This document shows, piece after piece, positions 17,343 to 24,220 of a stretch of DNA of 44,979 nucleotides (position 1 is the first letter of the stretch; each line of letters starts with the position of its first letter). The notes below the pieces were generated by a model, which worked only from the letters and a program-made list of their open reading frames with translations, made no database searches and had not been told where the DNA came from. The stretch spans positions 1 through 44,979 of the forward strand of contig JAQUQX010000013.1 of assembly GCA_028715885.1 (NCBI GenBank). The letters are read 5' to 3'. Position numbers and translations under genes: made by a program. This DNA comes from Candidatus Methanoperedens sp. GTDB lineage: Archaea; Halobacteriota; Methanosarcinia; Methanosarcinales; Methanoperedenaceae.

Positions 17343-18377
17343 TTATTCCTGAGCTTGCTGCAATAATTGGAAATCTTCAGAATTTTGTACTATTGAAACC
17401 AATCTGCTCTGTGTTTTCTTTATTTCAACATTAAAAACATTTTCATTCAATAGTCTGTAATACAAACTTTTAATCTCATTTTCATCTGTTATATTAATAA
17501 ATCTGAATACAGATGCAGCCGAGTATTTCCTTTCAATTTCAATAGATATCCATTTGCGTTGATTTTCTTCTGCTGCCTCACCTGTTGTATTTGACCCAGC
17601 AAAAATATCTAAAACTGTGTCGTCCGGTTCGGTGAGAAATTTAATAAAAAATTCCGGTAATTTTTTTGGGAATCGTGCAGGATGTCCTTCAGCATTTACA
17701 ATCTTGCAATACCGCAGATATTGAGAATTGCTTTCCGTATTTGGGATTTGTAATAAATTCGATGGAATAGACCCACCTCTATCAACATCAAAGCCATCTG
17801 ATATATCATGACCAGAGGGTCGCATTTTTGGCGTATAATATTTATTTCCATTTTTTAACAATTCCTTCATCCGATTGGAGTAAGGAGCCAAAACCCTCTT
17901 TACATCTGCCTTGGGAAAATCACTTTTTGAGAACCACCACACAGTATTTACCGCGTCCTTTACTCTCATTTTCCTTTTATTAACCCATTCGATGGGAGAG
18001 GGCAACTTGGCAGGATTAAACCAAAAAAATTCTTCTGCTAAATTAAATCCAATCTCTTCACAAAATTTTATTAAAACCTTATAGTTATATATTGACCTTA
18101 CAGGTCTCCCTTTTTCATAGGCTCCTCCCAAGTCTAAAACAAAACTACCATCTTCTGCCAGAACATCTTTTACCTTTTTTGCGAATTGGGCAAGCCAATC
18201 AACATATAGCTCTTGTACCACATTTCCATATTCTTTTTGTCTTTGTAATGAGAAAGGTGGTGATGTAACTACAAGATTTATTGAATTTTTTGGCAGAGTA
18301 TCCAGCAAGTCCAATGAATTGCCAACAAATGCCTGTCCACAATCTGTCGTATATAGGGGTTGGATAATTTTATTCAT
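17343..18377 (-). CDS. Beta-class DNA methyltransferase (probable N4-cytosine or N6-adenine)
   Basis: The 344-residue protein has the catalytic motif TSPPF at 38-42 and, later, the SAM-binding motif I DIFAGSNTTG at about 257-266. Motif IV before motif I is the beta-class order. Serine in the SPPF motif is frequent in N4-cytosine methylases such as the PvuII type, but does not prove it. An intervening DRGGSIPSNLLQIPNTESN and HPARFPKKLPEFFI block is also typical of type II enzymes. The ATG follows the stop of the HEAT-repeat gene directly (TAAATG), so translation is coupled. Its job is presumably to protect host DNA from the nuclease of the same operon. Confidence 0.88.
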   Translation of the reverse strand: MNKIIQPLYTTDCGQAFVGNSLDLLDTLPKNSINLVVTSPPFSLQRQKEYGNVVQELYVDWLAQFAKKVKDVLAEDGSFVLDLGGAYEKGRPVRSIYNYKVLIKFCEEIGFNLAEEFFWFNPAKLPSPIEWVNKRKMRVKDAVNTVWWFSKSDFPKADVKRVLAPYSNRMKELLKNGNKYYTPKMRPSGHDISDGFDVDRGGSIPSNLLQIPNTESNSQYLRYCKIVNAEGHPARFPKKLPEFFIKFLTEPDDTVLDIFAGSNTTGEAAEENQRKWISIEIERKYSAASVFRFINITDENEIKSLYYRLLNENVFNVEIKKTQSRLVSIVQNSEDFQLLQQAQE

Positions 18378-19868
18378 TTAATAAACCTCCAGCCCATTTA
18401 TCCAACTGGATAAAATCTTCCATAAAACAGTTACTGCAAAATAAACCTCAGCATCTTTATTTTTCAGTTCTTCTATTTGATTAATATACCTCTCTTCTTT
18501 TTGTGTTCCAATTATCCAAGCAATCCATTTTCTGGCGTCATCATCAATCATTAGAGGCAGTAAATCTGGTATTGAAAAGTTTCCACTTTTACTTAATGAC
18601 CACGAAATACCAGCTCTTTGCTGTTCATTACTCTTCAAAATAAATTTCATTACCTCTTTTGCAAATGAATCATTAAGCTTTACTAAAGCCCTTGCAGCTT
18701 CGATTTTAATGTTTATTTCTACATCATTAAAAACATTTACCAAAGCATCCAGAGCTTGTTTATTTCCTAATTCTCCTAAAGACCATGCAGCCCCTGCTCT
18801 TATTTCAGGATGCTGATTTTTATCCAGCAATGTTTTAACTAAAAGGTCGCATGATTCGTCTCGGTTTATTTCGCTCAGAATTATCACACACTCTAAGCGA
18901 TTTGCTAAATAAGAATCATTTAACACTTTTTCAAAGAACGATATGCTATTCCGTTGTCCCATTTTTAGGAGGCTTGAAGCCGCCTCCAATCGAATATATA
19001 TGTGCTCTCTTTCATCATTCATCTTCTCGATTAAATCTGCGATTGAATCTTTTGATTCAAAATAAGGTAATGCTTTTGCTGCTGCATATCTTTCACTCAA
19101 AGAAGGGCTATTTAGCATTTCTATATAATTTTTATCGTTATGGTCTTTATTACAACCGAATTCTCTAAAAACAGGAGATATGCAAGCTATAATTTGACTC
19201 TCTCGGATTTGTTCATCCAATTTTACTGTTGGTGATAACCTAACATTAGTATCATTTATCTTTTTAACGAGTTTTAAAGTAACTATCCTATTGTCCTTTA
19301 CACGCTTGAATTGGATTTTTTCTTCATTAATATTAGAGATTACACCATCTGAATTTGCAATTGCTGACGGCCATGTTAATCTAACCTCAAACCCTTCTGT
19401 TGCCCCTTTCGGTTTTTCAGAAGTTACTTTACCTTCGTTAAATGCTTTTCGTAATTCACTAACTGGGAGATACTGTATCAAATCGTATGCAAGCCAATCA
19501 ATAGGTCTATCTCCCGTTTTTACACATTTTACTAAAGCAACAAAATCAGTGTCTTGTAATCCAAAATCCCAGCCTCTTTCTTGATTCGAAAGTGAATGTG
19601 ACATAGACATTTCTAATTTCGTTTTTGCTCTCGATTCAACTCTCGTACCACAATTTATACAAAGAATATCTGGAACCCTTACTCGTTTTATCTTAATTTC
19701 TTTCCAAATCTTAAAACTAGTAGAGCCTCTTTCTAATTCGATGGGAAAATGACCCCGATTTACTAAATCTTGATAAACTTTTTTTGTTCCAATTGCACCA
19801 ATAGATATCTTTTCAAGAAAGCTCTCATCGGTTTTAAACGCTCTTTTGTTATTCATGATGTCTTTCAT
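18378..19868 (-). CDS. HEAT-repeat protein with putative N-terminal restriction nuclease domain
   Basis: In the 496-residue protein, residues ~245-480 form about seven HEAT-like helical repeats (for example RYAAAKALPYF, IRLEAASSLLKMG, IRAGAAWSLGELGNKQALDALV, IKIEAARALVKL). Residues ~1-230 look different. VPDILCINCGTRVESRAKTKLEMSMSHS at about 65-92 has a PD...E-x3-K arrangement (Asp67, Glu78, Lys82) that could be a PD-(D/E)XK-type nuclease core with a CxxC pair, and ERGWDFGLQDTDFVALVKC follows. I infer that this is the restriction component paired with the adjacent methyltransferase; the catalytic assignment is tentative. The second ATG (19856, MNNKRAF) is an alternative start. Confidence 0.65.
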   Translation of the reverse strand: MKDIMNNKRAFKTDESFLEKISIGAIGTKKVYQDLVNRGHFPIELERGSTSFKIWKEIKIKRVRVPDILCINCGTRVESRAKTKLEMSMSHSLSNQERGWDFGLQDTDFVALVKCVKTGDRPIDWLAYDLIQYLPVSELRKAFNEGKVTSEKPKGATEGFEVRLTWPSAIANSDGVISNINEEKIQFKRVKDNRIVTLKLVKKINDTNVRLSPTVKLDEQIRESQIIACISPVFREFGCNKDHNDKNYIEMLNSPSLSERYAAAKALPYFESKDSIADLIEKMNDEREHIYIRLEAASSLLKMGQRNSISFFEKVLNDSYLANRLECVIILSEINRDESCDLLVKTLLDKNQHPEIRAGAAWSLGELGNKQALDALVNVFNDVEINIKIEAARALVKLNDSFAKEVMKFILKSNEQQRAGISWSLSKSGNFSIPDLLPLMIDDDARKWIAWIIGTQKEERYINQIEELKNKDAEVYFAVTVLWKILSSWINGLEVY

Positions 19869-20038
19869 TTAAATATTTTGTTCCCATGATTTTATTTTAT
19901 TGACAATTATTTAGTATTTTTCTGATTATACGAATAGTATCACTAAGACTTAGTACTTTTCTAAGCAATATGAAAGTATTCATATTGCAGGTTATTAAAG
20001 ATTGGTTTTTAAACAATGGAGAAGCTATCAGCATCATC
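19869..20038. promoter_or_regulatory. Divergent promoter region (HEAT-repeat gene / asparagine synthetase)
   Basis: TTTTTAAA at 20006-20013 lies about 27 nt upstream of the MCGIAG start at 20039, indicating a leaderless asnB message. For the minus-strand operon an AT-rich TTTAAATATTTT lies at 19868-19879; it would place a transcript start near the internal ATG at 19856. No strong ribosome-binding site is visible for either gene. Confidence 0.45.
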
Positions 20039-21385
20039 ATGTGCGGCATAGCAGGCGCGGCAGGAAAAGACTCGGAAGCACTCGTCAAAAAGATGCTCGA
20101 AGCAATCAAGCACAGGGGACCTGACGGCTCCGGCATTTTTTCCATCGGCGATATCACGCTCGGCAATGTCCTGCTCAGAATCACAGGCGAAAGACACCAG
20201 CCTATTCATAATAACGGCGCGCTCACGTACAACGGGGAGATTTACAATTTCAGGGAGATTGCAGAAAGGCTTCGCATCACAACGGATTCGGACAGTGAGG
20301 CGCTTTTTGCCCTGATTGGCTCAAAAGGCATAGAAGCAGCGATTCAAGAGTTAGATGGCGATTATGCTTTTGCGTATACCAAGGATGAAATACTCTATCT
20401 TGCGCGCGACCCCGCGGGCGTAAAACCGCTTTATTACAACACAGGCGCAGGTTTTGCTTTTGCGTCCGAGAAAAAGGCGCTGTATGCAATCGGGATAAGG
20501 GAGATTCGTACTCTCAAGCCCGGATACATGCTTATTTACAGCGCCGGAAAGCGTGCTGAAAAAAAAGTGACGGGTTTCGCTGTGGGTGAGCGGATAACAG
20601 ATGAGAACACAGCTTCAAAGATGCTGTATAATGCAATTGAAAAAGCTGTAAAAAAACGGCGCTACACTCCCTGCGCCATCGCATTCTCAGGCGGTCTTGA
20701 CAGCTCCATAATTGCCGCGCTGTGTCCTGAGGCGGAGTTGTATTCTGTGGGCATGGCAGGCTCGCATGATATAATGCAGACAAAAAAGGCGGCGCAGCTT
20801 CTTGGAATGGAAGATAAACTGCACCTGCATGAGCTTACAATAGACGATGTGGAGTCGGCTCTTCCCGATGTAATAAAAGCCACTGAATCCAGCGACCCCT
20901 TAAAAGTAAGCATTGCCATGCCCCTGTTTTTTGCTTCGAGAGACGCCCACAACGAAGGCATTCGCGTGATGCTTTCAGGTCAGGGCGCGGATGAACTTTT
21001 TGCAGGGTACAAACGGTATGAATCCATGAAGCCTGATGAACTGGAACTGGCGCTGCGCAAAGACCTCGATAACATAGCTGAAAACAACCTTGAGCGCGAC
21101 GACGCCGTGACAATGGCGAATGCTGTTGAGCTTCGCGTTCCTTATCTTGACAGGTGGGTTGTGGAACTTTCTCTGCGGATTGCTCCCGAACTTAAGGTGC
21201 TCAACGGCATACGCAAATACATCCTGCGGCAGGCAGCAAGGGATATCATGCCGCATGAGCTTGTTTTTAAAGAAAAGAAGGCGGCACAGTACAGCAGCGG
21301 GATTTATTCTGCGCTTGGGAAGCTTGCCAGGAAAAACGGATACAGGGGAGAACGGGCAGTGGGAAGGTATCTGGAAAAATTTTGA
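20039..21385 (+). CDS. asnB: Asparagine synthetase (glutamine-hydrolysing)
   Basis: I start at the ATG at 20039 because the class II glutamine amidotransferase nucleophile must be Cys2 (MCGIAGAAG); the frame runs 23 codons further upstream but that part is not family-like. The 448-residue protein has the N-terminal amidotransferase domain (KHRGPDGSG, LTYNGEIYN, DGDYAFAY) and then the PP-loop synthetase domain with AIAFSGGLDSSI, MLSGQGADELFAGYKRY and RVPYLDRWVVE. It makes asparagine from aspartate, glutamine and ATP. It is shorter than bacterial AsnB (about 550) but normal for archaeal forms. Confidence 0.9.
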   Translation: MCGIAGAAGKDSEALVKKMLEAIKHRGPDGSGIFSIGDITLGNVLLRITGERHQPIHNNGALTYNGEIYNFREIAERLRITTDSDSEALFALIGSKGIEAAIQELDGDYAFAYTKDEILYLARDPAGVKPLYYNTGAGFAFASEKKALYAIGIREIRTLKPGYMLIYSAGKRAEKKVTGFAVGERITDENTASKMLYNAIEKAVKKRRYTPCAIAFSGGLDSSIIAALCPEAELYSVGMAGSHDIMQTKKAAQLLGMEDKLHLHELTIDDVESALPDVIKATESSDPLKVSIAMPLFFASRDAHNEGIRVMLSGQGADELFAGYKRYESMKPDELELALRKDLDNIAENNLERDDAVTMANAVELRVPYLDRWVVELSLRIAPELKVLNGIRKYILRQAARDIMPHELVFKEKKAAQYSSGIYSALGKLARKNGYRGERAVGRYLEKF

Positions 21386-21392
21386 CAGCGAA

Positions 21393-22751
21393 CTAATTCC
21401 TCATGCTCGTAATCGGGCTGGGCATCCTGCCCCCGCGCAGTATGAAATCGTAGGAACTGAATGTACTTATATCCATCACATAAGTCTCGCCGAGCAATCC
21501 CCCGAAATTCACGTAATCCCCCGCATATTTCCCAGGCACGGGAATGAGCCTCACCCCGGTGGTCTTATTGTTCACCATGCCTATGGAAAGCTCATCAGCA
21601 ATGATTGCTGATATTGTTTCAGCAGAAGTATCGCCGGGGATGGCAATCATGTCAAGCCCGACTGAGCAGACCGCTGTGAGTGCTTCAAGTTTCTCTATGG
21701 AAAGCGCGCCCGCCTTCACTGCGGCGTTCATGCCCGAATCCTCGCTCACCGGGATGAATGTGCCGCTTAAGCCGCCCACATTGCCCGATGCCATGGCTCC
21801 CCCCTTCTTTACCGCATCGATAAGCAGCGCAAGAGCGGCGGTGCTTCCCGGCGCGCCCATTTTCTCAACGCCCATGAGTTCCACTATCCCGGCTACAGAA
21901 TCCCCAACTTTCGTGGTTGAAGCAAGCGATATATCCACAATGCCGAAAGGCACGTTCATATTGGAGGCAAGCTCCCTTCCTATCAGCTCGCCGGCTCTTG
22001 TTATCTTGAACGCTGTGCGCTTGATGACACCGGAAAGCGCGGTCAGGTCGCAGTCCCTGTTCTTCTCTACCACGCTTCGCACGACGCCGGGACCGCTTAT
22101 GCCTATGTTAAGGGAGAAATCAGGCTCTCCAACACCATGGAATGCGCCTGCCATGAACGGATTGTCCTCCGGGGCGTTTGCAAATACCGCGAACTTCGTG
22201 CATCCGATGCCGTTTTCTGTCCGGTTCGCAATGTCCTTGATGATTTTTCCAAGCCGTATTACAGCATCCATGTTCATGCCCGAAACCGTAGAGGCGACAT
22301 TAAGAAAACCGCACACTCTTTCCGTGCTTGAAAAGACTTCGGGAAGCGAGTCGATGAGCTTTGCGTCCGCGCGGGTCATGCCTTTCTGGACAAGCGCGCC
22401 GTAGCCGCCGATGAAGTCGATACCTGCATCCTTAACAGCCCAGTCAAGCGTTTTTGCAATCTGGATGGGCGCATCTTCCTCGGCGCAGGCTTCGATTATC
22501 AGGGAGATTGGGGTTACTGAAATCCTTTTGTTGATTATGGGAATACCGTATTTCTCTTCGAGTTTCTCTGCCGCTGCTACAAGTTTTTTCCCGTAATTCG
22601 TGACGCGGTCATACAGGTTTGATTTGAAAACATCAATGTCCGAATGTATGCAGTCTTTCAGGTTGATTCCAAGCGTTACCGTCCTTATATCAAAATTATG
22701 ATAAAGGGTCATTTTCACTGTTTCCATGACCTCTTCAATAGAATATTCCAT
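21393..22751 (-). CDS. UPF0210 / PFL-like family protein (DUF711)
   Basis: The 452-residue protein is recognised from its overall sequence as UPF0210 (DUF711). Features are an N-terminal region with NFDIRTVTLGINLKDC, an internal FGGYGALVQKGMT-like GGYGALVQKGM segment, the GAFHGVGEPDFSLNIGISGPGV block, and a conserved glycine-rich GKYAGDYVNFGGLLGE close to the C-terminus. It resembles formate-acetyltransferase-like folds but has no glycyl-radical site that I can see. The function is unknown. It follows the ACT-domain gene by 2 bp. The two families are found as neighbours in many bacteria and archaea, so they probably act together. Confidence 0.88.
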   Translation of the reverse strand: MEYSIEEVMETVKMTLYHNFDIRTVTLGINLKDCIHSDIDVFKSNLYDRVTNYGKKLVAAAEKLEEKYGIPIINKRISVTPISLIIEACAEEDAPIQIAKTLDWAVKDAGIDFIGGYGALVQKGMTRADAKLIDSLPEVFSSTERVCGFLNVASTVSGMNMDAVIRLGKIIKDIANRTENGIGCTKFAVFANAPEDNPFMAGAFHGVGEPDFSLNIGISGPGVVRSVVEKNRDCDLTALSGVIKRTAFKITRAGELIGRELASNMNVPFGIVDISLASTTKVGDSVAGIVELMGVEKMGAPGSTAALALLIDAVKKGGAMASGNVGGLSGTFIPVSEDSGMNAAVKAGALSIEKLEALTAVCSVGLDMIAIPGDTSAETISAIIADELSIGMVNNKTTGVRLIPVPGKYAGDYVNFGGLLGETYVMDISTFSSYDFILRGGRMPSPITSMRN

Positions 22752-22753
22752 GA

Positions 22754-23032
22754 CTACACCCGGTGCATCGCCTTGAAGATGTCCTCATGCTGCACCTGGA
22801 TGGAAAGACCCATTTCCTTCTCTATTACCGAAAGTTCCTTTTTTAATTCCGGTATAGTCATCGCAGAATCCGACATATCCACAAGCATGGTCATAACGAA
22901 ATAACCCTCCATCACCTTCTGGTTCAGGTCTTCGATATTGATGTTGTGCCTGAAAACCGCGTTTGAGATGCGGGCGATTATTCCTTTCTGGTCTTTGCCG
23001 ATTACTGTTATGAATACGAGATATTTGGACAT
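22754..23032 (-). CDS. ACT domain protein (UPF0237 family)
   Basis: The 92-residue protein is a single ACT domain of the type seen in glycine-cleavage regulators: FITVIGKDQKGIIARISNAVFRHNINIEDLNQ at the start and YFVMTMLVDMSD in the middle. ACT domains bind small ligands such as amino acids, so it may sense a metabolite for the UPF0210 partner encoded 2 bp downstream. GGAGG precedes the ATG, and a TTTAAATA box lies about 45-50 nt upstream, so this gene is probably the first of a two-gene operon. Confidence 0.88.
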   Translation of the reverse strand: MSKYLVFITVIGKDQKGIIARISNAVFRHNINIEDLNQKVMEGYFVMTMLVDMSDSAMTIPELKKELSVIEKEMGLSIQVQHEDIFKAMHRV

Positions 23033-23073
23033 TGAAGAGCCTCCGGTTTTATGCTGTCAATATCTTTGAGGGA

Positions 23074-23085
23074 TGGTTTAAATAT
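23074..23085 (-). promoter_or_regulatory. TATA box for the ACT/UPF0210 operon
   Basis: AATATTTAAACC-like sequence on the minus strand, about 40-50 nt before the ATG at 23032. It would give a leader of roughly 20 nt carrying the GGAGG ribosome-binding site. Confidence 0.5.
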
Positions 23086-23256
23086 TGTTATCATTTATAA
23101 CATCTTGAACCAGAATAACAATAGTGACACTAAAAAATGGGGTAATGATAAAACTAAAAATATGGTGTAGAAGTGTTACCTTCTCCGAAGCGCCAGCGCC
23201 GCCGCAAGTACAAACATTTCTATTCCCCTTCTTACCCAATCAGAGCAGAACTTACC

Positions 23257-23514
23257 TCAAGCAACGACTCCTTCGTAGGCATACGTATGCCCGATCAAGC
23301 GGTAATCTTTTGTAGACCCATGCTCAAGCTCCTTTCTGATTTTCTGCATCTTCTCGTGAGTATCTTTTGTATAGTAGCGCTCGCCGCATTTTATGCACAC
23401 GCCTGCCTCTACGGTAAGCACTGCCGCATTGCAGCCGCCTTTCACGAGCTTCTCTACTTTTTTCTCTACCACATCGCCTCCGCAGTTAGGACAGACAGGA
23501 ATAATGCTTTTCAT
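23257..23514 (-). CDS. YgiT-type zinc-finger antitoxin-like protein
   Basis: I use the ATG at 23514, preceded by GAGGTGA, rather than the GTG three codons upstream. The 85-residue product has two CxxC knuckles (CPNCG near residue 8 and CIKCG near 41), with the YYTK segment after the second, matching the YgiT-type zinc-finger domain of MqsA-like antitoxins. It lacks the DNA-binding helix-turn-helix domain of full MqsA. It overlaps or abuts the DUF4258 toxin-like gene upstream, in the toxin-first order of MqsR/MqsA pairs. The two are best read as a toxin-antitoxin module. Confidence 0.8.
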   Translation of the reverse strand: MKSIIPVCPNCGGDVVEKKVEKLVKGGCNAAVLTVEAGVCIKCGERYYTKDTHEKMQKIRKELEHGSTKDYRLIGHTYAYEGVVA

Positions 23515-23519
23515 ATCTC

Positions 23520-23837
23520 TCACCTCTTTGGTTTTCTTATCTTATAATTTATCCACTTTTCAGGGTCTGGCACATACGCTGTTATCAGAACTGCAATTTT
23601 ATGCTCATCTGAATACGCCCAGACGCTATGAATGTGCCTATTATTTTTATCCCTGCCGTATATCAAACAGCTTGGAAATGGTTTATCATCAGCGTAGTCT
23701 TCTATCACCTCGCCATGCGATACTGAATGATATAGTTCATCATCATTAATTGCGTCGTTTTCCAGTTCATCATCAGCATGCTCGCTTATGTTTACATTTC
23801 CCTTTTTTATTGCTACCCGTATCTTTACAATATCCAT
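23520..23837 (-). CDS. DUF4258 family toxin-like protein
   Basis: The 105-residue protein has the DUF4258 pattern: an N-terminal SEHADDELENDAI histidine-containing segment, VIEDYADDKPFPSCLIYGR in the middle and a strand-rich VLITAYVPDPEKW near the end. DUF4258 proteins have a RelE/MqsR-like fold and are usually partnered with a YgiT-type zinc-finger protein, as here (the antitoxin-like gene begins at the end of this one). Probable role: an mRNA-cleaving toxin neutralised by the zinc-finger partner. The toxin activity is inferred, not seen. Confidence 0.8.
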   Translation of the reverse strand: MDIVKIRVAIKKGNVNISEHADDELENDAINDDELYHSVSHGEVIEDYADDKPFPSCLIYGRDKNNRHIHSVWAYSDEHKIAVLITAYVPDPEKWINYKIRKPKR

Positions 23838-23867
23838 TGAACTTCTATCCTATAAGTATCACGGTTC

Positions 23868-23972
23868 TCAATCCAGTACATCGCCAGTTGCAGCAACGCT
23901 CACAATAACCAGCGCCGCCACCACACCCATCGCAAGGGCGCGCGCAGCTATCGGAATCCTTAAGTTATTCAT
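23868..23972 (-). CDS. 34-residue single-span membrane microprotein
   Basis: An ATG at 23972 begins a short frame, MNNLRIPIAARALAMGVV... to ...GDVLD, 34 residues. It is one predicted membrane helix (about residues 11-28) with a small basic N-terminus. GGTGG lies four to five bases upstream of the ATG, and a TTTTATATA box at about 24016-24024 predicts a leader of around 20 nt containing it. Both signals support a real expressed gene. It lies directly behind the toxin-antitoxin pair in the same orientation, but its own promoter suggests independence. I recognise no family. Confidence 0.55.
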   Translation of the reverse strand: MNNLRIPIAARALAMGVVAALVIVSVAATGDVLD

Positions 23973-24015
23973 GAAACCACCTTTTTTAATCGTGATAGTT
24001 GAGTTGCGCGCACAG

Positions 24016-24024
24016 TATATAAAA
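24016..24024 (-). promoter_or_regulatory. TATA box for the 34-residue membrane protein
   Basis: TTTTATATA on the minus strand, about 46 nt upstream of the ATG at 23972, so a leader of around 20 nt is expected, with GGTGG inside it. Confidence 0.55.
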
Positions 24025-24220
24025 GTTGTTTTTTGTAGGTGAAATCTATCCTGCAATTATTAATAAAATAACTCAAACGACATCGAGAGAAACCAGTATT
24101 AACTTTCGTATCCGTCCTATCGATAAAAGTCAAAAAAATCTTTTCAACGGAAACCTTTAAACCTAATCAAGTATTCTTTTACTGGATTTATCATTTGAAA
24201 AGGACGTGAAATTTACTTAA

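Noticed and set aside
20039-20041. Longer asparagine synthetase start at 19970
   Set aside because: The enzyme needs Cys directly after the initiator Met; the 23 extra residues are not family-like and lie upstream of the TATA-predicted start.
21544-22404. Long plus-strand open frame (286 codons) inside the UPF0210 gene
   Set aside because: Antiparallel shadow of a clear conserved gene; Ser/Pro/Ala-rich composition typical of an opposite-strand artefact.
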